Positions 44,500-55,780 of a stretch of 64,000 bases of DNA are shown here, piece by piece (the stretch's first letter is position 1; every line of letters starts with the position of its first letter). Source of the DNA: Isoetes taiwanensis (taxonomy: Eukaryota > Streptophyta > Lycopodiopsida > Isoetales > Isoetaceae); contig JAJEKV010000058.1 of NCBI GenBank assembly GCA_021234155.1, forward strand, positions 2,409,060-2,473,059, in the 5' to 3' direction. The position numbers and the translations under genes were made by a program. The notes under the pieces are model-generated. The model was not told the DNA's origin. It was given only the letters and a program-made list of their open reading frames with translations, and made no database searches.

Positions 44500-44830
44500 G
44501 AGACTCCAGCCATCAGTCTACTCTTCCCATGAGTCTGGGCCTGGTTAGGAGCTCATCTGATGGATGATGTATTGATATCTATGATGGATCTATTGATGGA
44601 TGGATGGCACTACCCTTCGAGGTAGTTGATCATATTGTATTGTATTGCTAATGTTGATGTTATATTTATTCTTCCGTTGTTATAGGAGCCCATAACGACG
44701 GGCAAGACACCTTCATGTTCCCTTCCCGTCGGGCCATCTTCACGAATGTGGCGCACGAGAGCCCATGCGGCAGATGATGATGGATACGGGATTTCCCGTG
44801 AGGTATACGACGGGGCATCATATACTTTGT
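44500..44830 (+). repeat. Diverged LTR fragment related to element D
   Basis: The order of short blocks follows the LTR of element D: CTTGAG..TCCAGCCATCAGTC (D: 20730), GATGGATGG.AC.ACCCTTCG and GGTAGT (D: 20921-20945), and later GGGATTTCCCGT (D: 21128). Identity is low. Confidence 0.45.
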
Positions 44831-45134
44831 GGGGGCGTCCACACTGACAGACTTGGAAGTGAGGCTAGTGTTTACGAGGATCCACTTGGCAAAAATAGCA
44901 CTATCATACCAATCGCCGTCCGTAACAAGCTACACGGGTCCGCCATTCACGCGTTGCATCAAACATCGAAACAACGATGTCGCGACCTGCCTAGGCTTAG
45001 CGGCGGCCATGCATCAATCGGTACAACTAAAAAGAGGATGGCGTATTGCCGCCCTACATGGAAGGACCAATCAACCTAACTGCCATGATGCGAGCCATGC
45101 ACTACTTTCACAAACAACCCCTGTAAGTGGAAGC

Positions 45135-45460
45135 AGGCATCAAGATGAATGAAGAATGGGCTATACATTTTAACAACCAATGCACAATCCTCGAACTAGA
45201 CGATGCGTGAGCCTAACCGAGTGACTACGACCCAAATAAGACGATGGGATAGGCGCTATGTGGAACATGCAGCCCGAGAATATCTAGAACTTCGATGACA
45301 ACATCATCGCCATCGCACCAGGAGAGGGATCCCACTCGATGGGTTTTTATGCCATCCCAAACTGCGAGGAGATGTGCTTTCCCCGCTTGTTTAGAGGCAC
45401 ACAACGTGATCCATCAATCTATCGAAACTTCACATACAAAGAAATATGCCAATGGGAACT
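45135..45460 (+). pseudogene. Possible Helitron-type polyprotein relic
   Basis: Frame pieces read MNEEWAIHFNNQCTILELDD (about 45147-45206) and NFDDNIIAIAPGEGSHSMGF with CEEMCFPRLFRGTQRD and FTYKEICQWEL (45288-45456). The pattern APGEG..P, then (A)EE..FP.LF.G..R and a later (S/W)EL resembles the region before the Helitron_like_N domain in Helitron Rep/helicase proteins. Stops and frameshifts are frequent. No helicase or HUH motif is seen. This is a weak family call. Confidence 0.3.
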
Positions 45461-45659
45461 ATAAAATGCAAATCGGAGGTCTGCAATGGACCAAACCACA
45501 TATTCTTCAACTTTGTGGACGAGTACTTCACAGCATCATCCACTCAACAGGAAAATCCCAACTGTTCAATTGTGATTCTATCTGGAAGGACCGCTCACAA
45601 GGAATTCCCTCTAATGGAATGATTCCAAAATTATACATTCCTATCACGCAGTAGATTGT

Positions 45660-46080
45660 ACTCTGACATGGAATCGATTGTAGACGAAGTTATTCCTTCC
45701 TGTCGAGTCACTAAATTTCCTTATAAAATTTAATTTAAAATGAATTGAATAGTTGATTCCAACAAACAGTATCACATTTGAATTTATGATCTAGATGCTA
45801 GTATCAAATATTCATATCTCGTGCACTTGTATAAGAAATGATAACCTCCATACGGACCTGTAACTTATTGACACATCTCTCTAACAAGTATATATGAGAG
45901 ACCAGAGGATAAGACGTAGTTGTAATGCTTCTGTGGAGCATCAAAGGCATAATTTTTAAGGGTCATGAGAAAGTCTTTAGCATTCATACTTTGGAGATTT
46001 TAAAGATGCTAGTTCCGTTGGACTCATTTTCGGACATAACTTGGGAAGTGCTCTGAAGCTATTTTTAGAGCATTAAACTG
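45660..46080. other. Intergenic, nothing recognised
   Basis: AT-rich, no supported feature. Confidence 0.45.
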
Positions 46081-46087
46081 ATTGTGG

Positions 46088-46335
46088 GCAAAAGTATGCT
46101 AGTGGGGTGCAAAAAAAACACGACCCCAGCACTTATATCAGCACCCTGCACCTACTATTCTATCATAGTATTCCACTTGTCATTCATTGGAGCTGTTACA
46201 TATTTCTATTGATTACCTAATTACCATGTGCTAGTACCAGTAATACTCTAAACAAGCTGCCATACGGGGTGCTATATGAGTGCTGTCAGCATGTGTCCAA
46301 ATGCCTGCTTTTGTACCCCACCAGTATACTTTTGT
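46088..46335. mobile_element. MITE-like foldback element
   Basis: Ends of about 27 bp are near complements (GCAAAAGTATGCTAGTGGGG at 46088 and CCCCACCAGTATACTTTTGT at 46316-46335). Inner sequences also pair (CAGCACTTATATCAGCACCC with GGGTGCTATATGAGTGCTG). About 250 bp, non-coding. Confidence 0.7.
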
Positions 46336-46959
46336 CTCTATTTTAAGTTCTAATCCCAGTTTTGAGAGTTACTTATCAATTCCATTACAGATGGAGGTCC
46401 CAACCAAAGATCGCCATTTCTGTGAATGAACATTTTCGCATTCTAGAATTAGTCATTTTTCGCCTTTGACGCGTTGACATTAACGATTGCTTCTTTGAAG
46501 AATAGTAAGATGTGAAAGTCCCGTTTCAGCCTACTAGATAGAAGGGTTTTGATCGAGCTTTTAATCAAACTCACAAGGTTGCGGTAAAGGATCAGAGGAA
46601 AAGGATTAAATTTCTACAGATGCTAGAGTTAAAACTTCTCAGGAGGTGATCCTTGTGGTCAAATTTGTGAGGGAAAGGCTCCAATGCCAAGAGAGCCCAT
46701 TCCAAGAATAAAGAACCAAAAGCTGCCATTGGGAGTTGATAACCCATCATGCGAAACAATTGATAAAACTGGAAGTCTAGTAAGAAAGATTATCAGAAGA
46801 CGATTGACTCGGCGATGACTAGCATACAAAAAAATTGGAAGCTTAAATAGTTCTCTGAGAAGAATCAATCCGATGGACACTGAGCCGTAGTTGGATGAGA
46901 TGCATGAACTAACCATCATTCATTTATATTCAGATTATGTCATAATATTGAGAATTTTA

Positions 46960-47460
46960 AATATGTTTCGTTTCCCGCCCGTCCGCCTAAAATTTTCCCC
47001 GCCCGTCTAAAATTTCCTCCGCTAAAATTTCCCGCCCGTTTACTTTCCCCCGCTTTTTCTTCCTCACGTTTCTACTTCCCCCCTTTTTTCTTTCGCACTT
47101 TCCCCATTGCATTTTTTTTTCATTGCATTTTTTTTTGCACGCGACATGCCTATTTTGGGTTTCTTTTCCATATAGATATATCTCTGCGCTTTCTTCATAA
47201 GCGGACCTATTCCGACCTTTTTCCCATTCCAGCTTTCTTTTCCCATATATTTCTCGACCTTTCTTCATAACCAGGCCTATTCCGGTCTTCTTGCCATTCC
47301 GACTTTCCTTCCCATATATTTCTCTGCCCTTTCTTCATAGACAAACCTATTTCGGCCCTTTTTTCGATTCCGTTCGCCCTTTTTGCGACATGCTTATTTC
47401 TCTGCCTATTCTTTGTAGACATGCCCATCCTGGCTAGGCGAGCTCGGTTTGCTCTTTCTA
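46960..47460. repeat. Pyrimidine-rich minisatellite
   Basis: From 47160, units of about 70 bp repeat ATTTCTC...CTTTCTTCATA..C..ACCTATTCCG..CTT (starts near 47170, 47248, 47320, 47396). The left part repeats CCGCCCGTC and TAAAATTTCC. The minus strand translates into Lys/Glu-rich repeats, which I take as a by-product. Confidence 0.75.
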
Positions 47461-47519
47461 CAATTTCTTGGATGCAGACCATTTGGGTGAGTATGGTTCG
47501 CCTTAAGTTTTCTTGCAAT

Positions 47520-48289
47520 GGTCATGTTTTCTGCGGTCATATTTCAAATGATTCGGGCATGTAAGAGATAGAGGGACTGCCATATCTGCAGGTATTATTA
47601 CCATCAAGTTTAAATCTCTCTATTTCGATTATGATAATCTAAGTATTATTGGCCTTCGATTTCGAATCAGAGTTTATGTGCCAAGTTTGTGGAATGTGTT
47701 CTTCAGTTCGTTGAAATATTATTTGATTCAATTTGGAGATGATACAGAAGAAAAAGGAACGATACAAGATCAAGCAATAAGCTTTTATGAATATCTTGAA
47801 AGCCAAAACCCAAATTCTTGCTTCAATGACATTATATTTATTTTCAAAGGCTTGTAACAAGGCAGATCATGTGATTCTTGCTCTGTTTTGCTTTTTAATT
47901 TGTTTGCACAACTAACTTCGTTCTGATCGTGTATTCAGGTTTATTGTAGTACAAAGCCATGCAAATTGAACTGGATAGATGTTTCGATATATGCCTGGTT
48001 CTATCATTCTGAAAGAAGAGGACAAAATCAAAGAAGAGGACAAAAGATAGATTATAGTATTTAGTATGAAACTTAAACTTTTGGACCTTTCAAATAAATC
48101 GCTAAGCCAAGTTTTCGTGTTATAAAAAGCATGTAAATTATTAAGCATGATTTTACCTTCCATATGTTTTATAAGCCAAGTCACACGTTTATATACCTCA
48201 TTTTTTTGTTGTTTGTAGGCTCTTTGAATTTAACAAGAGTGTATTTTATATTATTGTGTTGAATGTCAATTGTGTTTGTCTTGATTTGT
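47520..48289. other. Intergenic, nothing recognised
   Basis: AT-rich, no supported gene. Confidence 0.45.
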
Positions 48290-48397
48290 CTTCAAATACT
48301 GAATATTGGGTTAACTTTTAATGTTGTTAGATACATATTACATCTTCAAATACTGAATATTGGGTTAACTTTTAATGTTGTTAGATACATATTACAT
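48290..48397. repeat. Perfect 54-bp tandem duplication
   Basis: 48290-48343 and 48344-48397 are identical as read (starting CTTCAAATACTGAATATTGG). Their identity implies a recent origin. Confidence 0.95.
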
Positions 48398-48689
48398 GTA
48401 TATTGACGCTATTTGCATGTCCTATGAATTATATTAGAAGATTAAAACATAAAAAACAATAGCCATTCTCCATTATTCTACCTCAGAAAAATATTTAAAT
48501 AATGCACGAATAAGTCTCCTTTTTATGACATAATTTGAATTAGACTAGTCAACAAGTGTTTTTGAGTGACATTTTGGTGAATTGGTTTAATGTAAAATAA
48601 CAATATTTGGCCTATATAGCGCCAAACTGGCGCGATTTTGGAACAGACATAATCCCAATTTAAATGAATGATGGTTAACTTGTCACCTC

Positions 48690-49330
48690 ATACAAAATGA
48701 TAGATAAGGATACTCGAAAAGTTGCTACTATCAACCTCACGGGACTTGCTCGTATTTGGTGGAAGAGGTATGCAAAAACCAACAATTTGGCAAGAAATAA
48801 GTTCAAGTTCAAGCAGTTTGCTAAGGCTTTCAAAGCTCACTATATTCCATGTGCCCATAAGTGTCAGCAAATCTAGACTTTCTATAGGTTGGAGCGGAGA
48901 GCTTATCAGCACAGGCTTACACTGACGAGTTCATGGGGTTCAAGTTGCGTGCACTGGCTATCATAAAGAAATGAGTCATGGAGGACTATATTGAGGAGTT
49001 GTTTGACAATTTTAGGAAGATGATATGTGCAAATGACAAGTCAGTAGCTAAAGCGGAAGCCAAAGCCCTCAGCTTAGAGGAGGAAGCACCTAAGTCCTCA
49101 TATCAAAAGCCTATCAGTTTTGCTGGCAGCAGGCCTTATACTCCCTATAGGCCTCAATCATCCAGTCCAGGGCCTTCACAACAGTTGTCATACTAGAGGC
49201 TTGACAAAAAGGCTAGCCTCAATGTGCCAAATAAGAATAGCTCAAGATAGATTGGGATGTTTTTGATGCTTCCGCCAAGGGGACCGCATGCAGGATTGCC
49301 CTTATCTGATACAGATTGCTCAGGAGGCGA
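48690..49330 (+). pseudogene. Ty3/gypsy gag fragment
   Basis: Frame pieces read TINLTGLARIWWKRYAKTNN and FKQFAKAFKAHYIPCAHKCQ, the gag pattern L.G.A..WW...W..F...F.P. Then MEDYIEELFDNFRKMI and a Pro/Ser/Tyr-rich linker (TPYRPQSSSPGPSQQL). A degraded zinc knuckle (C.xCFRQGDRMQDCP with Arg for His) lies at 49257-49305. No protease or polymerase follows, so it is an isolated fragment. Confidence 0.75.
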
Positions 49331-49334
49331 GCTA

Positions 49335-50650
49335 CCTACTTTGATTGACTTATTTACTTTAGCAGATGATAACAATGTGGATAGGAGGTGGTTCTGAAAA
49401 TTCTTCGATGCCAAGTGCAGTTATTATAAAAGATGGAATCTGGAGATTTACAAGCGTGTCAAGCACGATATTCGCATATTTTTTTACTTCAAGCCTGTAG
49501 AATATTGATAAGAGATTACAAGCTTCTAATGGCTTCTTGTGGTCGGGAGTCTAAGTGCCATGATTTGCCTCACAGAATAAGGAAATTTGGGCAAGTGAGG
49601 TTGGAACAGAGCAGTCATGCGAATAACATCCTTTCTTTTTTTGCTTCTATGTGGAATGCTCTGCATTCTCAAGAATGAAGGTATCAAGCACACATTCTAT
49701 AGTTAATGTAACAAATCAAGACTTCTTAGAGCCCATATTACCATGCTCTACTCTTTTTCCACATAACTTGAACCTCTTTCTCCAATTGTAAAATGTAGAC
49801 TAAGGAACACCCAAAGCCATGTGCCATGCAAATTGACAACAATAAAATCCTTTTCTTAAAGTGCATACTAGTTCTCAGGTTAGTGCAACAGGTTGATTTG
49901 AGAGATGGATGAAAACCTTAGAAGGATTCTTGGTAGGGCCAAAAAGAAGGTAGAGATTATGGCAGATGATTTCAATATCTTGAACTCAGCTAAGCAGGAT
50001 GCTTAGTTGAAGAAATAGGTTGAGATTAGACACATCATTGAAGAGTCATTGGAGGACGAAAAGGGATTGGTATCATACAGTTAGATTTGAATTTATACAA
50101 GTCCCTTTTTTTTTGGGGAGGGATAATAATACCAGGTTGACAATGAGGATCATGATTTCAAAAATGAATCTATAAAGGCCAAATTGCAATTTTTATCCCC
50201 TACCAAATTGTTTTGGGGTTCTTGCTTCTTAGGAGTGTGCTAATCCTTCTCCTCCTACATCAAGAAGATGATGCAAATGTTGAGGAGATTTTTACAATGA
50301 AGGATCCTTCTAATCCTATCAGGCCTCGAATAAATCTGGTTTTGTTGTTTCAATAAGCATCCTATTATTCTTTAGGCTTCCAGCTACATTGAAGACAATG
50401 CACTCAACTAGTTCGCTAGATCCTAGAACCCCAATTGAAGTAAGCAATAACAACATTAATATTCCTTATGCATGTAATTGAACCCTCTATATCTCTAGCT
50501 TTGTGACAGGTCAGCCAAAGAATAGGAGTGCGAGATTGTTGCATCTAGAAACTATTGAAAATCATTGTTGCACTAGGAGTCTTCCACACGACCATCTATA
50601 AGCTAGAAACCACTTCAAAAGGTGGAAGCATACTTGACGGAGAAAAGAAC
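49335..50650. other. Intergenic, nothing recognised
   Basis: May be decayed interior of the retrotransposon at 48690, but no motif is left that I can name. Confidence 0.4.
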
Positions 50651-51256
50651 GATGCTAACAAAGTTTAAAATGAAACGCACTTATTTGCTGCAAACGCACT
50701 TCAAAAGGAATCTTTGAAAGATTCCCTAAAATTCCCTTAAAAATGCCCTTTTCTTGGTATATTTGTGACAAGTGTGACAATTTGAATATTTTAGGCACCA
50801 TTTTTGGAGGGGAATTTGAACTCAGCTTCCATTCAAAATTGTTTGGTACCATTTTTTGGCCCCCTAGTTTGGTTTGAGAAATAGTAATATTTTTAAGGAC
50901 AAAACAAAATAGACATTGAAAAAAAACAGCAAGCGCTAAGAGTGCCCAAAAACGTATTTAGTTCAAAGTTTATAAATTCACTACAAAATTATGAACAAAA
51001 TTGCAAAAAATGCAACACATTTTGATATTGCCTCAATGAAGCAAATATTGTCACCTTAAAGTATGCCTCACACGCGAGGTGAAGTCGAAGATGCTTTATG
51101 CTTTGCTTTATACACTTGCTCTTATTTGCTCCTCCAAATTGCTATAGACTTCAGATATCTGCGATGGCGACGTATGTATCCAATCTGGACTTTTTTAAAC
51201 TTTGTAATTTATTTGTTCTCTGTAGTCTTTAGTTTCTTCCAAATAAATTTCAAGAT

Positions 51257-51756
51257 GGTATAAATTTATACCTTAATAGATAGTAATATGTGGACATAGT
51301 ATGCTAGAGAGTTCGCACGATATAAATTTATACCGCAAGAAGACTTGAGCGGTATAGATTTATACAACAAAAGAACTCGAAAGGTATAAATTTATACAAA
51401 GGATTCGAGCGGTATAAATTTATACCAAGAGGGATTTAGCGGTATAAATTTATACCAAGAAGAGTTTTCTCGGTCCTAAATTTATACCAAAGATATATAT
51501 ATGTATATTATATAAATATATAATATATATATATAATATATATATTTATATATATATATCCGAAAAAAGAGAGAATCTTACAGGTATAAATCTATCTGTG
51601 AGACTTCACAGATAAAAATTTATACCGTTTTTTTATATATACAAATATGTGAACGTATATATATTGAATATATATATATATTAACATGTATAAGATGTAT
51701 ATAGATATATATATATATATACATAAAATATGTAGTCCAGAGTATAAGTTTATATC
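51257..51756. repeat. Array of 16-bp palindrome GGTATAAATTTATACC
   Basis: Perfect copies start at 51257, 51411 and 51441. Copies with one to three changes start at 51319, 51351, 51383 and 51472; half or degenerate copies at 51583, 51611 and 51741. A further near-perfect one is at 52386. Spacing from 51319 to 51472 is 28-32 bp. The spacers are alike (AAGARGA..TCGAGC type), so this is a ~30-bp tandem repeat with a palindromic core. Each copy could form a hairpin or bind a dimeric protein. Confidence 0.9.
51490..51725. repeat. AT-rich simple repeat
   Basis: Runs of TATATA with few other bases, flanking and between degenerate copies of the palindrome. Confidence 0.9.
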
Positions 51757-52031
51757 GTGCAAAATCTTGTGGGGTCTTTTTCTTGCTCCCAAAGGTTTTT
51801 GCAACTTAATAATCGTTGAAATAACACACTCAAGGGATAATTTTATGCGCTTTTCTTAGTTTTTAGTTCAAAAGTTCTAAAATAGTTCTAAATTCTCCTC
51901 GACCTTGTAATGCAATGTTAGAGCATAAATTAGTCGAATCCCGTTGTTATTTTTACTTTTTTTCTACTCTACACATGCTAACTTCACTTTAGGAAGCTCA
52001 AAAACTGTTTCTAAAGGCAAAGGACCCCAAA

Positions 52032-52433
52032 ATGTTATGGAGACACATGTGTTCAACGAGAAGGAAACTACGTGGTTTGTCCATAGGGATGCGAGGGAGT
52101 AGCAACCCCTCAAAAGTTTACCTATTTCTTTGCAAAACGACAAAAAAAAAGCAAGATAGACAAATACTTCTCTCAGGAGAAATGTGCGGACATGCTTCGC
52201 TTTCAGATGATGGAATTGTGCTTTTGAAGACTCTCAACATTGACAAGGAGCTTGACTATCTTCTCAACATCACTATATTGTGGATTGGTATTGTGCAAGC
52301 CCAAAGACATGATGAATACATCTCCGAGAACAACAAAGAAGGCCATGTAATCACAGAGCTTCACTACTTCAACTTCTGTTTCCTCGGTATAAATTTATAC
52401 GATCGCCGGTTGGAACTTCAACTAATCGCATGA
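52032..52433 (+). CDS. Hypothetical ORF inside the TIR element
   Basis: A 133-codon frame (starts MLWRHMCSTRRKLRGLS). It begins after an acceptor-like TTTAG at 51992, and the frame is open upstream to there. A second frame over the same bases reads SKIDKYFSQEKCADML, which recalls short N-terminal motifs of some plant transposases, but this is weak. The palindrome at 52386 lies inside the frame near its end. I do not recognise a family, and it may not be coding. Confidence 0.25.
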   Translation: MLWRHMCSTRRKLRGLSIGMRGSSNPSKVYLFLCKTTKKKQDRQILLSGEMCGHASLSDDGIVLLKTLNIDKELDYLLNITILWIGIVQAQRHDEYISENNKEGHVITELHYFNFCFLGINLYDRRLELQLIA

Positions 52434-52904
52434 TTTCGTGGATGTATTATCATTTGTAATACCATATGATGCAAAACAATAATTTTTCATTCAAGCAGTT
52501 TGTTCAACTGCTCTCCCAATGTCTTTTAAGGTCAATTAGGATGTTTAGCCAAAATAGTTGTGAAATAACAAATTTTTTGTCTTCTATAACAGCCAATATA
52601 AACGTTCTAAGGGATAAGATACAAAAGCGTCTAATTTTTTCATATGAGTTTGCCCCATAATAAATCTTTGGCTTTCGTAGTGGTCCTTTTCCCCTCTAAA
52701 ATGAGATATTTTTCTTTGTTGTTCTTCTCCTTAATGTTAAGTCTTCCTAAAATGTCTGTTTTCATGAGCAGTTTTATAAATCTTTAGACACAAGATAGTA
52801 AAAGAGTCCTTTTTAGGGGTATTTTAGAATTTTGTAAATTTTTAGAAGGAATCTTTCAAACGCACTTCTTAAATAAGTGCGTTTCATTTTAAACCTTGTT
52901 TGCT

Positions 52905-54190
52905 ACTATTCCATTTCAATGCTTTAAAACAAGTGTTTGTGAGGTGGCAAGATCGCCAATAGATTGTTTATAGCTCAGATCAACCAAAGGATAGGAGTGC
53001 TTTTCACCCAGAGACTTTCAGACGAGTGACAAAATTGTATTGATATCCGGCTCCTTTTAAATTTGCACCTATGCATCCCTTTCTAGCCCCATCTTATTTG
53101 CCCCTTTCTCCCACTGTCGCTCCTGTTCCCACTTTACAACAATGTCTATCCAATATCTATACCTACGGCCATGCCCATAGATGGAAAAGACTTCTCACAA
53201 CCCCAACCTCCACCGCCATAGGCAGACATGGCAGCCAAGCTCATGCTAAGGGATTTGATAAATTCCATGCTTATATGCGGGATAGATCACATAGGCAAGG
53301 CTGCAAGTCTATTCTGCGAAAGAAGGCAAGGGCCAAAGTACATGCAACACACTTGGCTAGGCAGTTCTATGGCCGACACAGAACGTGACAAGCCATTCTT
53401 GGAGAAGTCCAAATCGAGCATCTGAAAATCCCAGGCCACACGTCTTTCTAAGCAGCTAGAGACTTCGACATCTACATTGCTAAAGAAACAACTAGTCACA
53501 GAAAAGCAACATAGATAATAGCCGCAATGCATGTAGTCGGTTGGGAGAAATACTACTCCTCCCTCTTCCCCACGCTCCCGATTTGATTTGGATAGAAGGA
53601 GTTAAGGATTTCTAGCATGGAGACGCGTATATAGAGAATGACGATCATCTTCGACTGATACAACTTGAAAGGCAGCATGATATATCAGGCATCGCCGACC
53701 TACGGGCTAATCTAAACATAATGCCAATCGTAATGCACACCACCGCCCTAGGACCGAGAGCACTTTAACTAGGAGATTAAGGCGAAAGTGTTACAACCTT
53801 AAGCAGAAGCTGTGGTGATGACAACCACCATTCTACAAAATGTTCAAACAACCTCCAAATAATTTCGACTGCAACATCTTCTGGCCCTACAAGACTGGAT
53901 TGCCACTCTAGAAATGACAAAATTTGATGAGGGCGCAAGCGTGACCTTCCAACTTCAAAGGCTGAAGAAATCTCCTCTAATTGGAATCGAGATATGCAAG
54001 AGCTGCGCAAGACAATTGCTCTGCATGGTAAGGAACTTCATAGGATGCGCATGAGCAGTTCGCCCACCGCATACGGAATTGAGAGGTATGGGGCCATGCA
54101 ACAAGAGCTACCATCTCACCTCTGGGCATTGAAGGCTGATGTGACCCACGCAGCTATTGCATATGTCAGATGACTGAAACATACCCAGCA
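52905..54190. other. Unresolved, coding-like fragments
   Basis: Pieces such as MAAKLMLRDLINSMLICGID (53228) and MQELRKTIALHGKELHRMRM (about 53992-54051) look coding in composition, but stops are frequent and no family is recognised. Possibly an old transposon interior. Confidence 0.3.
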
Positions 54191-55780
54191 TGCGCAGCAA
54201 GGGCTGATGTCTTGACATGGAAATATAAAATTTGCTATCAAATCAACTAAAAGTTTGATGCTTGTTTGAGCTCGATGTTTGTTTGAGCTCTCAATGATGT
54301 TACTTTAAAAAGAATAACAATAATAATGCATTTTCCCTTGCAATTTTGCAAGGAAGCCTTAAATGGCCACTCTGATAGCCTATGTGGTTGTCACCTCAGC
54401 CTTGATGGTCCCTTTACCTCCACCAATTTTGACACATCACAAATTAAACTGGATTATCAGCTTGCCATGCAATAAAGTTTGCCACATAGATGGACTTGTT
54501 GGGCATGTTGCCATGTGGCGTGCATGCTTGCAACATATTTATGTATATACAAGAAATTTATCATGGCAGGGCCATTGCAAACATGTCTTTGGTTCCAAAC
54601 ATGTGAGGTTGGACCACTATTAATGCCGATCCTATTAATGCAATGCCTGCTTAGTGCTAGAATTATGTACAATGAGCAGGGCTTGATCTAAAACACTTTA
54701 TATGGGTAATGCTTTGAGACCAAGTCTACGCTGACATTTTGAGAATGAGCACCCTTGCCTATGCTATGTTGCCATAGAATCTCATAAAATCTTTATGTAA
54801 AGTATCATAAACAAAGTATTGATCTTTATGCAAAGTATTGAACATTGGCTTGCCATTCAAACATGGACATGGACTTCACTATTCTAAAGCACGTAGCCAC
54901 CCTTATTCAGTGTACACTGCTCCTAGCATGATTTATAGACTCCTATGCTCCTAGCATGATGTATGGACTCCTATGCTGGTATGATCTCAAACCCACTAGT
55001 ATTTGCAATTTCGTATCGAATTGGGCTCTCACGATGCTCATATGATCTCAAACCCATTGGCTTTTGCAATATTTTATCAAATAGGTCGATATAATAAAAC
55101 AACAAAACATTACAAACATCACGAGTTTGTATGATAATGGAGCAACATAAATGAACAAATGGTGTTATTAGAAGAGGGTTTGCGTTTAAGGGCCACATGA
55201 CATCCTTTATTTTTCAGAAGACATGGAGGAAGGTGAGCGCCTGACCAATTGCTGAGATCGGATCTCAGGTCTAGAACTTGAGGGCCATGTTGTTAAGGTT
55301 CCAGCTTCAATTTTTTAACTGCCATGCAGTTTTAGATGCTACTATATTGCCATTGCATCAACAATTTCAACGTCATAAAAGCAATGTCCGCAAGGGGCAA
55401 TTGATTTTACTAGGCACAGTTGTTGAGACAGTTCGGATCTAGCTGAAGAAATGTAGAAACTTGTAGTATAGCTGAACTTTCCTTCTTCCATAGCCAGAAT
55501 ATTGCACGCTCTTTTTTGCTACAATACACAAATATTATTCTATTTTCGCCAGGACAGATTTTGTGGCCATGTCTGTAAGGCCATATCTGTTAAGCCCAAA
55601 AAAGAAGAGAGAAAACAGAGAACTTCTTGCCGCCATATCCATAGCCAGAAAACAAAGCATCCATAGCCACAACTCAGAAGCCTAAAAATAACTAAACCTA
55701 AAGCTAAAGCTCGAAGCATGAAACGTGAATCAGTTTTGAGGCACATTGCCTAGTGGCCACCACGACAATGATGGCAGCGT
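54191..55780. other. Intergenic, with short duplications
   Basis: Two local duplications: CTCCTATGCTCCTAGCATGA around 54926 and 54948, and ATGATCTCAAACCCA at 54980 and 55042. No gene. Confidence 0.5.

Larger units (their letters stand above)
50657..52900. mobile_element. 2.2-kb terminal-inverted-repeat element carrying a palindrome array
   Basis: Left end AACAAAGTTTAAAATGAAAC at 50657 and right end whose complement reads AACAAGGTTTAAAATGAAAC at 52900 share about 30 bp with one or two mismatches, continuing CGCACTTATTT. TGCT occurs on both sides (50653-50656, 52901-52904), a possible 4-bp target duplication. The right end is also a hairpin (AAACGCACTT...AAGTGCGTTT). Inside are the GGTATAAATTTATACC array, an (AT)n region and an open frame at 52032. 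No transposase is recognised, so the superfamily is open. Confidence 0.7.

Noticed and set aside
47207-47518. Minus-strand Lys/Glu-rich ORF with internal repeats
   Set aside because: It coincides with the pyrimidine-rich minisatellite; the repeats are those of the DNA and no family is seen.
51257-51488. CRISPR-like array of repeats and spacers
   Set aside because: The repeats are palindromic cores of a ~30-bp tandem repeat, the spacers resemble each other, and the surrounding DNA is plant nuclear with no cas genes.
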